DNA of 64,000 bases, taken from positions 2,096,781 through 2,160,780 of the forward strand of contig NZ_KE386941.1 in the NCBI RefSeq assembly GCF_000429705.1, in the 5' to 3' direction. A program made the translations under genes and the position numbers. The first letter of the stretch is position 1, and each line of letters opens with the position of its first letter. Below are positions 51,376-60,640 of the stretch, in pieces. A model generated the notes under the pieces. It searched no databases. It was given only the letters and a program-made list of their open reading frames with translations, and was not told the DNA's origin. This stretch comes from Alteribacter aurantiacus DSM 18675. Its GTDB lineage: Bacteria > Bacillota > Bacilli > Bacillales > Salisediminibacteriaceae.

Positions 51376-51705
51376 TTATTTATCTAACGCTTTTGATAAA
51401 GTATCCTTGGTTACATTCCAATGAGACGCGTGCCATTTTACCTCTCCGCCCTCAACTAAAAAAATTTGGGGGGATTCGTGCTTTACATTTACATGGTTCG
51501 CAATTTCATTCGAGAGAGGGCGTGCTTCTTGTACATTTAAATAATATACTGGAACACTTTGAGCCTCTTCGCTGAACTTTTCTGTTTCATCAAAGGCCTG
51601 CGTACTAATCGGACACGTTGTACTGTTTTTTAGGAAATAGAATTGTTCCTCGTCACTTAGAAGTTTTTCCCACTCTTCTACTGTTGTGATTTTTGTCATG
51701 CTCAT
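51376..51705 (-). CDS. ytxJ: Monothiol bacilliredoxin BrxC (YtxJ)
   Basis: A 109-residue thioredoxin-fold protein. The active site TTCPIS has one cysteine (Cys31), which fits YtxJ, also called BrxC, a partner in bacillithiol redox control that removes bacillithiol from proteins. The cis-proline region (HESPQIFLVEGGEV) is near residue 75. It is the last gene of the ytxG-ytxH-ytxJ operon, which in B. subtilis is a stress operon. The chosen start gives MSMTKITT; the next Met is also possible. Confidence 0.92.
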   Translation of the reverse strand: MSMTKITTVEEWEKLLSDEEQFYFLKNSTTCPISTQAFDETEKFSEEAQSVPVYYLNVQEARPLSNEIANHVNVKHESPQIFLVEGGEVKWHASHWNVTKDTLSKALDK

Positions 51706-51720
51706 ACGTAAGAAACTCCT

Positions 51721-52188
51721 TTATGATTGATCAGATTCTGATTTAATTTTTTGTTTTTCTTTTTCTTCTACCTCACGTACCAGTTCTTCTACAGAACGCT
51801 GAAGTTCTTCCACTTCTTTTTTCACACTGGCAGCAATTTCTTCTCCTGCTCCTTGAAGATCATTTGTTAAGCTTTCAGCGGATTCAGTCAGCTCTTCAAC
51901 ATCTTTTCGTACCGCTCGTGTTAACTCTTTGACACGGTCAACAAGCGTTGTTGATTGTTCAGAAACGGTTTGAGCAAAGTTTGATGTACTCACCTTGGCA
52001 GTAGAAGCAATCTCGGATGTCTTTTCCTTTGCCAATTTAGCACCTTCATTGATATCATCACGAAGTTCTTTGCCTGATTTTGGAGCTAAAAGAAGTGCAG
52101 TCGATGCTCCAACAATACCACCAAGCAAAGTCCCGATAAGAAAATCCTTTGTATTCATATTGCTGCTTTCTTCACTGCGATTCGTCAT
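51721..52188 (-). CDS. ytxH: General stress protein YtxH
   Basis: A 155-residue YtxH-domain protein. It has a single glycine-rich membrane segment (FLIGTLLGGIVGASTALLLA) followed by PKSGKELRDDI, the family signature, then a long acidic helical region that probably forms a coiled coil. Function is unknown; members are induced by stress. GGGGAGGAATAAAAG precedes the ATG. It follows ytxG by three bases. Confidence 0.92.
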   Translation of the reverse strand: MTNRSEESSNMNTKDFLIGTLLGGIVGASTALLLAPKSGKELRDDINEGAKLAKEKTSEIASTAKVSTSNFAQTVSEQSTTLVDRVKELTRAVRKDVEELTESAESLTNDLQGAGEEIAASVKKEVEELQRSVEELVREVEEKEKQKIKSESDQS

Positions 52189-52191
52189 CTT

Positions 52192-52662
52192 TTATTCCTC
52201 CCCATGTTTTCTCATTGTTTTTTCAACCGTATTTGCTTTCATTTCTGCTTCAGCTCGCTTGGCTTTCCATTTTGCCAACACATCCATAGCTACATTTGCC
52301 CATTTAACGGTTTGTGCCACTTGCTCCGAGTTTTCATTCGCACGCTGACTAACAGCGTCAGACATTCGTTTCACGGATTGGTTAACCGTTTTAAGAGAGT
52401 CACCCAACTCTTTCGCTGAATCAAACACACCATTCAATGAATCGGACTTTCTCTGAATATCATCTGCGAGCAGATTTGTTTTATGTAAAAGTACGGTTGA
52501 TTCCTTAGAAATACCATCAATCTGCTTTTCCATTCCTTCTACTGTTCCAGCCACGCTCTCGAGCGTCTTTGTCACCGCCTTTAAAGTTGAAATCACAAAA
52601 ATAACCAACACAGCAAAAGCACCAGCTGCGATAAAGGCGCTTACATACAATAACCATTCCAT
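52192..52662 (-). CDS. ytxG: YtxG-like DUF948 membrane protein
   Basis: A 156-residue protein with an N-terminal membrane segment (YVSAFIAAGAFAVLVIFVIS) and a long helical region of DUF948 type with regular Ser/Lys/Glu-rich repeats, similar to methyl-accepting chemotaxis coils. It is the first gene of the ytxGHJ stress operon. CAGGAGGTGGAGTTCAC precedes the ATG. A near-perfect sigma-H promoter lies about 45 bp upstream. Confidence 0.88.
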   Translation of the reverse strand: MEWLLYVSAFIAAGAFAVLVIFVISTLKAVTKTLESVAGTVEGMEKQIDGISKESTVLLHKTNLLADDIQRKSDSLNGVFDSAKELGDSLKTVNQSVKRMSDAVSQRANENSEQVAQTVKWANVAMDVLAKWKAKRAEAEMKANTVEKTMRKHGEE

Positions 52663-52707
52663 GTGAACTCCACCTCCTGTGCATCATTAAAACATTGCCC
52701 ATGTACA

Positions 52708-52737
52708 TTATTCTACATTTTTTGTGTATATTCCTCT
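52708..52737 (-). promoter_or_regulatory. Candidate sigma-H promoter of ytxGHJ
   Basis: On the minus strand AGAGGAATA, 12 bases, GTAGAATAA. This fits the sigma-H consensus RNAGGAWWW-N11-12-RNNGAATWW at every fixed position. In B. subtilis the same operon (csb40) is transcribed by sigma-H and sigma-B. A sigma-B box was not seen. Confidence 0.75.
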
Positions 52738-52830
52738 AGGAAAAAGAAAGATTTGTTATAGTTCCACACCCTTTTTACGTTAAACTAAAGAAGGACAATA
52801 GTCCTTACATAAAATAGAGGAGGAAACAAG

Positions 52831-53946
52831 ATGAGAGATCCCCGTATTCAAACATTAGCCAAAAACTTGATCAATTACTCCGTTAATTTACAAAAAGGTG
52901 AAAATATTTTAATTGAAAACTTCGGAATCCAAAAAGAACTTGTTAAAGCATTAGTTGAAGAAGCCTATGCTGCTGGAGGGAATCCACAGGTTCTTTTAAA
53001 GGACCATGATATTAACCGTACCCTTTTTACAGGTGCTTCAAACGAACAACAACAACTCCAGGCTGACATTGAGGCTTTCGCCATGGAGAAAATGGATGCC
53101 TATATTGGCCTAAGAGCGGGAGATAACATCACGGAGCTGTCTGATGTTCCTGCTGAAAAAATGAGCCTTCACTCCCAAACTGTCGGTTCAAAAGTACACC
53201 GCCATATTCGCGTACCTAAAACAAAGTGGGTTGTTCTACGATACCCTACATCCTCGATGGCACAACTTGCAAAAATGAGTACCGAAGCATTCGAAAACTT
53301 CTATTTCGATGTTTGCAACCTTGACTACAGTAAAATGAACGAAGCCATGGATGCTCTAGTTAAGCGCATGAACAATACCGATCAAGTCAGAATAACCGGA
53401 GATGGAACCGACCTTACATTCTCTATTAAAGATATCCCGGCGATAAAATGTGCTGGAAATATGAATATTCCTGACGGAGAAGTGTATACATCCCCTGTTA
53501 GAGACTCCGTTAACGGAACGATTCGCTATAATACAGCTTCTCCTTACCAAGGGTTCACCTATGAAAACATTGAGCTCACGTTTGAAAACGGCAAGATCGT
53601 CAATGCAGAAGCGAACGATACGGAGAAAATCAATCAAATTTTTGACACGGACGAAGGTGCCCGCTTTATTGGCGAGTTCGCTATTGGCGTAAATCCTTTC
53701 ATTAAGCACCCAATGCAAGACATTTTGTTTGATGAAAAAATTGATGGGAGCTTCCACTTCACTCCTGGTCAAGCCTATGACGATGCGTATAACGGAAATG
53801 ATTCGGCCATTCACTGGGATATTGTATATATCCAACGCCCAGAGTACGGTGGTGGGAACATCTACTTTGATGGGGAACTTATTCGTGAAAACGGTCGCTT
53901 TGTCGTAGAGGACCTAAAATCATTAAACCCTGAAAATTTAAAGTAG
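52831..53946 (+). CDS. M29 family (thermophilic) aminopeptidase
   Basis: Metallo-aminopeptidase of 371 residues, somewhat shorter than AmpS (about 410). Conserved metal-site segments are visible in GEFAIGVNPFIKHPM near residue 288, GSFHFTPGQAYDDAY near 310 and the C-terminal HWDIVYIQ near 330. The family releases N-terminal residues from peptides in the cytoplasm using Co2+ or Zn2+. AGAGGAGGAAACAAG precedes the ATG. It stands alone, divergent from ytxGHJ, and ends at a terminator. Confidence 0.88.
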   Translation: MRDPRIQTLAKNLINYSVNLQKGENILIENFGIQKELVKALVEEAYAAGGNPQVLLKDHDINRTLFTGASNEQQQLQADIEAFAMEKMDAYIGLRAGDNITELSDVPAEKMSLHSQTVGSKVHRHIRVPKTKWVVLRYPTSSMAQLAKMSTEAFENFYFDVCNLDYSKMNEAMDALVKRMNNTDQVRITGDGTDLTFSIKDIPAIKCAGNMNIPDGEVYTSPVRDSVNGTIRYNTASPYQGFTYENIELTFENGKIVNAEANDTEKINQIFDTDEGARFIGEFAIGVNPFIKHPMQDILFDEKIDGSFHFTPGQAYDDAYNGNDSAIHWDIVYIQRPEYGGGNIYFDGELIRENGRFVVEDLKSLNPENLK

Positions 53947-53958
53947 TCTTAATCCCAT

Positions 53959-53997
53959 AGCTGACCGCTCCTTTGATAAGGACGGTCAGTTTTTTCT
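53959..53997 (+). terminator. Terminator after the M29 aminopeptidase
   Basis: CTGACCG / CGGTCAG stem with an inner TCC-TTT / AAGGA helix, followed by six T. Confidence 0.9.
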
Positions 53998-54113
53998 ATG
54001 AATGAACCTACCACTCTTTAATCAAGCACCATGGCCTATTCATGATTTACTAGGGAGTGTGGCACCACCATATCCTATTCGTTCTCCCGCTACTTAAACG
54101 CAAATAATCACAC

Positions 54114-54155
54114 ACGAAAAAAGCGAATTCAATTATATAAATTGAATTCGCTTCG
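54114..54155 (-). terminator. Terminator after murC
   Basis: On the minus strand AGCGAATTCAATT / AATTGAATTCGCT with a five-base loop, followed by six T. Confidence 0.92.
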
Positions 54156-54164
54156 TTGTTTCGT

Positions 54165-55463
54165 CTATTTCGCAAGTCGCTCGTAAGCACCCTGGAATTT
54201 CTGTACGTCTCCGGCTCCCATGAACAAGAGGATGCCTGTTTCGTGCTGCACAAGCTGATTAACAGATTCTTCATCAACGAGAACAGCCCCTGGGATTCGA
54301 TCTTGTAATTCTTGAATGGAAAGGGCCTGCGCTTTTTCTCGAGCAGATGCAAAGATATCACATAAGTAAACCTTGTCTGCTTCTTTCAAGCTTTCAGCGA
54401 AATCGTCCAAGAACGTCCGTGTGCGAGTAAAGGTATGCGGTTGGAAGATCGCAACCACTTCCCGGTTAGGGTATTTTTGCTTTGTCGCTTCAATTGTCAC
54501 AGCAATTTCAGTTGGATGGTGAGCGTAATCATCAATCAGAACTTGGTTACCAAACGTCTTTTCACTAAAACGACGCTTTACACCTGTGAACGTTTTGAGG
54601 TGCTCTTGAACAATGGCTACATCAATATTTTCATATTCACAAAGAGCAATGACACTAAGTGCGTTTAAAATATTGTGGTTTCCAAAGCCCGGAATTGTAA
54701 ATGATCCGTAAGCGGTGTTTCGTACAAATACGTCAAAGTGTGTACCTGTAGAATCGACTTGAATGTTTTTCGCTTGGAAATCATTTTGCTCACCCAGTCC
54801 GTAATAAACCACCGGAACTTGAGCGGTAAGCTGTTGTAGATGCTCATCATCTCCACACGCTATGATTGCCTTTTTCACTTGTTTAGCCATATCTTGAAAG
54901 GCTGAGAAAACATCATTTACGTCTTTAAAGTAATCAGGGTGATCGAAGTCTACGTTCGTCATAATCGCATAGTCCGGGTGATAGTGCAGGAAGTGCCTAC
55001 GGTATTCACATGCTTCAAACACGAAATATTCACTGTTTTCTTCCCCTTTACCCGTTCCATCACCAATCAAGTAAGAGGTTGGTTTAGCCTGTTGCAATAC
55101 ATGAGACATTAAACCTGTCGTAGACGTCTTGCCGTGAGACCCTGTAATTGCAATGTTTGTAAATCGCTGAATGAATTCACCTAAGAATGTAGGATAAGGT
55201 TGAACCTCGATCCCCTTTTCTTTTGCTTCTTGCACCTCTTCATGGTCTTCTCCATAAGCGGCGGAGGCAATAATCGTCTGACCTTCTTCAATGTTCTCTT
55301 TATTAAAAGGAAAAAGAGGAATTCCTTTTTCTTCAAGCGGCTTTTGCGTAAAGAAAACTTTATCTACATCCGATCCTTGTACATCATATTTCATATCACT
55401 GAGAATTTGCGCAAGGGCGCTCATTCCCGATCCTTTTATCCCGATAAAATGAAACATTGTCAT
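54165..55463 (-). CDS. murC: UDP-N-acetylmuramate--L-alanine ligase
   Basis: Adds L-Ala to UDP-MurNAc with ATP, an early cytoplasmic step of wall synthesis. The 432 residues match. The N-terminal nucleotide-binding loop is FHFIGIKGSGMSALAQIL, the P-loop ITGSHGKTSTTGLMSHV near residue 110, and VLIDDYAHHPTEIAVTIEA near residue 305. TTTTGGAGGTCCAATT precedes the ATG. It belongs to the murC-sftA-ytpRQP neighbourhood known from B. subtilis, with three genes inserted between murC and sftA. Confidence 0.96.
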   Translation of the reverse strand: MTMFHFIGIKGSGMSALAQILSDMKYDVQGSDVDKVFFTQKPLEEKGIPLFPFNKENIEEGQTIIASAAYGEDHEEVQEAKEKGIEVQPYPTFLGEFIQRFTNIAITGSHGKTSTTGLMSHVLQQAKPTSYLIGDGTGKGEENSEYFVFEACEYRRHFLHYHPDYAIMTNVDFDHPDYFKDVNDVFSAFQDMAKQVKKAIIACGDDEHLQQLTAQVPVVYYGLGEQNDFQAKNIQVDSTGTHFDVFVRNTAYGSFTIPGFGNHNILNALSVIALCEYENIDVAIVQEHLKTFTGVKRRFSEKTFGNQVLIDDYAHHPTEIAVTIEATKQKYPNREVVAIFQPHTFTRTRTFLDDFAESLKEADKVYLCDIFASAREKAQALSIQELQDRIPGAVLVDEESVNQLVQHETGILLFMGAGDVQKFQGAYERLAK

Positions 55464-55673
55464 AATTGGACCTCCAAAATTGAGTAATCACATAAATGGT
55501 GCCCGATTGCGTTTAAGCCGTTACCTAAAGTATATGCCTAAGCGTCCGTTTTCGGGAATACCTTCTAAAAATACTAAATCATTATATCAGATTAAGAGCT
55601 TTTCAACCATGGCTCTACCTCGTTGTAATACTAGTGTAACCTTTTCCATTTTCTTTTGATCTAAAACCTTTAT

Positions 55674-56348
55674 TTAGATACGTGATGCGTATCGGATAAA
55701 ATCAATCCCATACTCTTTTAAAAAACGCTTCACCTTCACATTCTCCACATCTTGAGGATGAGAGTCAATGGCATCATTCACCTGTTTTTCCACCCGATTG
55801 ACTTCTCGTTGGTCAATCGAAAACCCTGGACCAATGATTTTTGTGCTGAAACCTACCGGGGCAAGCCTCATAAACCCATAATCCCCCTCAGTAACATTCG
55901 GTGATATCAAAAAACACTGTACTTCTTGTTCGACCCCAGTAATTAACCGTTCCACGGTTATGCTTTCGCCTGATACTTTATTTACTTTAACAGGCTCGAG
56001 TGTCATTAACATGAGGTGTCCGCATAAATCGAGCATCGGCTTTGTTAGATCATTTTTAGATTCTCGTACGAACATATCGAATACCCTTGACCCAATTACC
56101 GTCACGTAGTCAAACACAAACCAATGCTCAAAGTGAAGCTGATAGGTTTTGTCCAATTGTGTGTTGGATAATCCGGCTTTATGTGTGAACAGATGCTTCG
56201 CTCTCACCTTTTCTCTTAGATTGGCATGCTTTTCAACATACGAAAACAACAATCCATAAACGTCCATTAATGCTTGTTCATAAATGGTTTGTTTCTTCTT
56301 TTTCATTTGTTCAAAATCAACGATAAAGGAGGCTTGCTTTCGATCCAT
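55674..56348 (-). CDS. Hypothetical protein, 224 aa
   Basis: A soluble protein with no signal or membrane segment. The N-terminus is basic (FEQMKKKKQTIYEQAL); later parts include FVFDYVTVIGSRVFDMFV and a C-terminal KRFLKEYGIDFIRYASRI. I do not recognise a domain. I chose the ATG following AGGCAGGTCATTGAA; the upstream frame lacks a ribosome site. It follows the nicotinate phosphoribosyltransferase by about 65 bp on the same strand and may be cotranscribed with it. Confidence 0.7.
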   Translation of the reverse strand: MDRKQASFIVDFEQMKKKKQTIYEQALMDVYGLLFSYVEKHANLREKVRAKHLFTHKAGLSNTQLDKTYQLHFEHWFVFDYVTVIGSRVFDMFVRESKNDLTKPMLDLCGHLMLMTLEPVKVNKVSGESITVERLITGVEQEVQCFLISPNVTEGDYGFMRLAPVGFSTKIIGPGFSIDQREVNRVEKQVNDAIDSHPQDVENVKVKRFLKEYGIDFIRYASRI

Positions 56349-56414
56349 TTCAATGACCTGCCTTTCCGAACAAACGAAAAGGCCGCGGCAGACAAACTGA
56401 CGCAACCTTTTTCG

Positions 56415-57521
56415 TTACTCATTTAAATCAATTCGCTCCAACCGTTCGTTTGGGCGATATTTACGTCCGAGTTTGGCTTGATGTTCCCCATCAAGCATCA
56501 CATTATCACCAGTAAAAGGAACGTTCAGTTTGAGTAAACTGCTTCCAACACCATATATATCAACTGGAGCATGAATTTCCTCGTATCTTTCAATACGTTC
56601 TGAGTCAAAGCCACCTGAAGCAACGATCTTAACGTGTTGATACCCTTCCTTATCGAGGGCTTCTCTTAACGCAAACAGAAGCTTAGGGTTCACGCCTCGA
56701 GGATCAAACGTGCCTAACAATTCAGGATTTCTCGTGAAATATTTGTCTACAAGCGTATTGGATGTATCTACCCGTACCCCTTTTAGCTTGTCTCCAAACT
56801 CACGTGCTACTAACAAAGAATCGGTAATCACATCGTTGTTGTAGTCCACGAGAGCCATCAGATCATCTTCTGGGTACGTTTCGTGATACGCTCTACTCGC
56901 TTTGACAATATCCCCTTTAAAGAGTTGAATCAAGGCGTGAGGCATTGTTCCCATTCCCTTTTTTCCCCACCATTCATTCATGGCATGAGTGGCTTGAGCT
57001 CTTGATCCACCTATGTATGCTGCATATCCATCACCTGATTGCTGTGTGTAATGATCATCACGATCTCCCATGAAAATAACAGGCTTGTCTTTTCCACCTG
57101 ATCTTGCGGCTCTGACCACGCCATACACATTCGTGGCAACAGATGTACGTCTAGCCAAGATTCCATCGATAACCCCTTCTAGATAACCGAAGTTTTGGTA
57201 TGGCCCTTTAATGGTCATAACCGTTTCAAAAGGTTCGATCTTGTCTCCATCTTCCAATGAATGAATTTCAAGCTGATCGGGGTCTTTAGCGAATGTTTTT
57301 AGCAGAGCAATCACTTCATCCGTTCCGCAAAGAACAGCGTGTTTTTTTTGAAAGAACTGCATTAATACTTCATTATTGGGAAGATATTTTTCAGCGATTT
57401 CTTTTGTTTTCAAAAAATAAACGGCAGAAAACCAGCCTTCTCCGATCCGTTCGTCAAACTTAAACGTGTTGTTTGTTAGTCGCTTGATTTCTCCGTTTAA
57501 CTTCAAGTGAATTTCCTTCAT
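56415..57521 (-). CDS. Nicotinate phosphoribosyltransferase family protein
   Basis: A 368-residue enzyme of the NAPRTase family, which joins nicotinate (or another base) with PRPP to salvage NAD. Typical segments: GWFSAVYFLKTKEIAEKY near residue 25, HSLEDGDKIEPFETVMTIKG near 90, VKIVASGGFDSERIERYEE near 300 and DIYGVGSSLLKL near 325. It is shorter than PncB (about 490), and belongs to the short-type subgroup. The chosen ATG follows GAGGAGTAGTCAG. A hairpin with a T-tract lies in its leader. Confidence 0.85.
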   Translation of the reverse strand: MKEIHLKLNGEIKRLTNNTFKFDERIGEGWFSAVYFLKTKEIAEKYLPNNEVLMQFFQKKHAVLCGTDEVIALLKTFAKDPDQLEIHSLEDGDKIEPFETVMTIKGPYQNFGYLEGVIDGILARRTSVATNVYGVVRAARSGGKDKPVIFMGDRDDHYTQQSGDGYAAYIGGSRAQATHAMNEWWGKKGMGTMPHALIQLFKGDIVKASRAYHETYPEDDLMALVDYNNDVITDSLLVAREFGDKLKGVRVDTSNTLVDKYFTRNPELLGTFDPRGVNPKLLFALREALDKEGYQHVKIVASGGFDSERIERYEEIHAPVDIYGVGSSLLKLNVPFTGDNVMLDGEHQAKLGRKYRPNERLERIDLNE

Positions 57522-57540
57522 CTGACTACTCCTCATTTTA

Positions 57541-57599
57541 AAAAAAGAGGGAGATTGCGCCGACAGGTTAACCTGTTCGGCGCAATATTCATCCTCTTA
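57541..57599 (-). terminator. Terminator or attenuator before the NAPRTase gene
   Basis: On the minus strand ATTGCGCCGAACAGG / CCTGTCGGCGCAAT forms an almost perfect palindrome, followed by CTCCCTCTTTTTTT. It lies between the small upstream gene and the NAPRTase start. It may simply end the small gene or act as a leader attenuator. Confidence 0.8.
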
Positions 57600-57785
57600 G
57601 TGGTATATTGCATGTCGTCTTTTTTCTTCAATCACTGCTTCTACGATCTCAATTAAATCCTCTTTGCTAACGCCGCCAACCCCATCACGGATGACGACCA
57701 GTTGTAATTGCTCTTCTTCCTTTAACATGCGAAGCCAATGCGGTGAAACAAATTGAACTAGATTTACTAATGGAAGGTGCTCCAT
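57597..57785 (-). CDS. Small hypothetical protein, 62 aa
   Basis: Soluble 62-residue protein starting MEHLPLVNLVQFVSPHWL and ending EEKRRHAIYH; the middle looks like an amphipathic helix (EDLIEIVEAVIEEKRR). CAGGAGGGATTGAC precedes the ATG, a strong ribosome site, and a terminator begins at the stop codon. No family is recognised. It lies between sftA and NAPRTase. Confidence 0.7.
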   Translation of the reverse strand: MEHLPLVNLVQFVSPHWLRMLKEEEQLQLVVIRDGVGGVSKEDLIEIVEAVIEEKRRHAIYH

Positions 57786-57943
57786 GTCAATCCCTCCTGA
57801 GACTAGTTTTTTTGTTACCTTTGCTTGTTCTTCATGTTACGGAACGTGCATATTCATTTGTGCGAAAAGAGGACCTAAATAGACATCTTTCGTCCATTTA
57901 CTTGCTATTGTATATAAAAAGAGTAAAAGAGTGTAGTCTTATT

Positions 57944-60640
57944 TTACCCTTTTTCTACAAACTTTTCTTCCAAATCTTCATGAGTTAAGTAAACATCTCG
58001 AGGTTTGCTCCCTTTAGCAGGTGAGATTATCCCCCGTTCTTCTAGCATATCAATGAGTCTGGCAGCCCGGTTGAACCCCATTCTGAACCTTCGCTGTAAC
58101 AACGAAGATGAGGCCGCCTGTTGATCAATAATGAAACGGCATACCTCTTCAAACATCGGATCATCGGCTTCCATTGCTTCTTGTGCTTGTAATTCTTCAC
58201 GTTCAAACAAGAATCTAGGTGTACCAGTCTTTTTGACATGCTCTGTTACTCGTTCGATTTCATCGTCAGAAACAAATGCTCCTTGAAGACGAATCGACTT
58301 AGATTCACCGTTTCCTAAGAATAACATATCTCCCCTACCAAGCAACTTTTCTGCTCCTGAGGCATCGAGAATGGTTCTTGAATCCGTTTGGGCAGAAACG
58401 GAAAAAGCAATTCGTGTTGGAATGTTTGCTTTAATTAATCCTGTAATAACATCAACAGAAGGGCGTTGTGTAGCAACGAGAAGGTGAATACCACATGCCC
58501 TCGCTTTTTGAGCGATACGGCAGATCGCGTCTTCAACCTCTTGTGGAGATACCATCATCAAGTCCGCAAGCTCATCGACCACAATAACGAGGTAAGGAAA
58601 CACCTGATCTTCTTTCCCTTGTTCCCTCATTTTCTTATTGTAACGCGCTAAATCTCTTGAACCGGTCTCCGCGAAACGCTCATATCGCTTATCCATTTCT
58701 TCCACAGCCCACTTTAAGGCCTGGGTCGCTTCCTTTGCATCCGTAATTACCGGAGCCGCCAAATGAGGTAACCCATTGTATGGGGCAAGCTCAACCATTT
58801 TCGGATCGATCAGCAACAACCTGACATCCTTTGGCGATGCTTTGTACAGAAGGCTAAGAAGAATCGCATTCATACATACACTCTTACCTGAACCCGTTGC
58901 CCCTGCAATCAACCCGTGAGGCATCTTTTGAAGATCCGTTACGACCGGTTGTCCTCCAATATCTACACCAAGAGCTGCTGTAAGAGGGGACTCACTTTGA
59001 ATATACGAACGACTCTTCAAAATATCACGTAAAAATACAGGGTCAGACTTCCGGTTCGGTACTTCGATTCCAATTGTGTTCTTTCCAGGGATCGGCGCTT
59101 CCATACGTATATCTTTAGCCGCAAGACTTAATTTAATGTCATCTTGCAAATTTGTTATTTTACTTACTTTAACTCCCGGTTCCGGCTGTACTTCAAATCG
59201 AGTGACAGATGGTCCACGAGTAACGTTTACAACTTTTGCCCTAACATTAAAGTATTCAAGGGTTTGATTTAAAAGAGCGGATTGTTCGGTCAAGGCTTGA
59301 TCGTCTTCTTCACTTCGTTTTGGAGGAACTTCTAATAAATGAAGTTCAGGAAGAGCCCCTTTCCCGCGATTTTCCTTTTCTTTTCTTTCTTGTTTAACTC
59401 TGTCTCGTTGGAACATCAACACATTAAACGGAACAGAAGAGGGTTTATTTTCTTGTCTAGCCGGCTTTTCTTTTCTTTTCTCGTCCTTTGGTTGTTGCTC
59501 TTCCTTTTTAATGGCGTCAGGTGCTTCTAAAGAAGCAGCAACCTCACGTTGTCCGTCTTCCTTTTCCATCTGTTTAACGGACTCGTTGTCGGTCACTTCC
59601 TCAACTTCAGCATGGTTAATCGCTGGAGATACAGACGAGATGTCTTCTTCATCATTGAACAGCTCATCATCGGTTGCTCCGTCTGGCTCATCCTCAACTT
59701 GAAGATCCTCGTGCCATTCCTCGTCATGCTTTTCATAGGAGTGGGACGACTCTTCTTCAGTCGCTTCATGTTTTTCAACTTCTTCATAAAAAGGAGCCAT
59801 CTCTTGTTCCGGTTCCTCAACCTCTGGTTCTTTTTCAAAAACAGGCCGTTGAACGTCTTCAGTTGTTTCATAAGCTGGCATTGGAACCTCTTTTGCAACA
59901 ACGTGTTGTTCGCTCTCTCTTTCTTCTTGTTCCTCTTGTTGTTCTTGTTGTTCTTGTTCTTCTTTATCCATATCCATCAAGTCGCGATGTTCTGATTCCG
60001 TGAGGACGCGCGAGATCACATCTTCATCCAATTCCTCTACGGCTTCTATCTTATCTTCTCGAGATCCTTTTGGCTCAATGCCTTCAAGTCGTAAAAATTC
60101 ATTCAACACATCTTCACGATACTTTTGTAGCTTTTCTTCTTCACGTTTACCAAACCCGAATATCGGTGACGGAATCTGCCTTACAGAAAAATCCCTGCCT
60201 CCGAACTTGACTTTTTCTTGCTCCGACACTGTGGACTTGGTGACGGTTTCTTTCTTTTCAAAGGCAGGCTTCTTTTCCTGCATCGGTTCAACTGGTTTCC
60301 AATCCCGATGACGCTTCCTGTCTACCTTAGGCTTCTGACTTTCGTTCTCTTTATCCCCTTTAGGCTTTGGTGTGTACGTCGCATCCATATGTACGTCTTT
60401 TCCTAAAGGTTCTTCATCTTTTACAACAGGAAATCTAAACGCTCCTGTCTTCGGGTATTGATGTATAATCTTAGGCTCATCACTTTTGTTCAACGGGAGA
60501 GTGGTGTTCTTTTTAAAATTCGGTTTTGCGTTTTTTCCTTCATGGGAAGGTTCAACTGGTTTCTCAATAAATTCTCCTTCTTCATCCCCAGAGAAAAAGC
60601 CTTTCATATCGTCTATCCATTTCTTAAAGTTCTTTTTCAT
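57944..60640 (-). CDS. sftA: DNA translocase SftA (FtsK/SpoIIIE family, soluble)
   Basis: Cytoplasmic, septum-linked DNA pump that clears chromosomes from the division site. The 898 residues have a long, acidic, low-complexity N-terminal half (about 1-440) without membrane segments, which separates SftA from SpoIIIE. Then comes the motor with Walker A GATGSGKSVCMNAIL near residue 578, Walker B YLVIVVDELADLMMV near 690, and a C-terminal winged-helix gamma domain (RMGFNRAARLIDMLEERGII near 860). AAAAGGTGTGATGATA precedes the chosen ATG. The N-terminal half is mainly Glu-rich and probably disordered. Confidence 0.92.
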   Translation of the reverse strand: MKKNFKKWIDDMKGFFSGDEEGEFIEKPVEPSHEGKNAKPNFKKNTTLPLNKSDEPKIIHQYPKTGAFRFPVVKDEEPLGKDVHMDATYTPKPKGDKENESQKPKVDRKRHRDWKPVEPMQEKKPAFEKKETVTKSTVSEQEKVKFGGRDFSVRQIPSPIFGFGKREEEKLQKYREDVLNEFLRLEGIEPKGSREDKIEAVEELDEDVISRVLTESEHRDLMDMDKEEQEQQEQQEEQEERESEQHVVAKEVPMPAYETTEDVQRPVFEKEPEVEEPEQEMAPFYEEVEKHEATEEESSHSYEKHDEEWHEDLQVEDEPDGATDDELFNDEEDISSVSPAINHAEVEEVTDNESVKQMEKEDGQREVAASLEAPDAIKKEEQQPKDEKRKEKPARQENKPSSVPFNVLMFQRDRVKQERKEKENRGKGALPELHLLEVPPKRSEEDDQALTEQSALLNQTLEYFNVRAKVVNVTRGPSVTRFEVQPEPGVKVSKITNLQDDIKLSLAAKDIRMEAPIPGKNTIGIEVPNRKSDPVFLRDILKSRSYIQSESPLTAALGVDIGGQPVVTDLQKMPHGLIAGATGSGKSVCMNAILLSLLYKASPKDVRLLLIDPKMVELAPYNGLPHLAAPVITDAKEATQALKWAVEEMDKRYERFAETGSRDLARYNKKMREQGKEDQVFPYLVIVVDELADLMMVSPQEVEDAICRIAQKARACGIHLLVATQRPSVDVITGLIKANIPTRIAFSVSAQTDSRTILDASGAEKLLGRGDMLFLGNGESKSIRLQGAFVSDDEIERVTEHVKKTGTPRFLFEREELQAQEAMEADDPMFEEVCRFIIDQQAASSSLLQRRFRMGFNRAARLIDMLEERGIISPAKGSKPRDVYLTHEDLEEKFVEKG

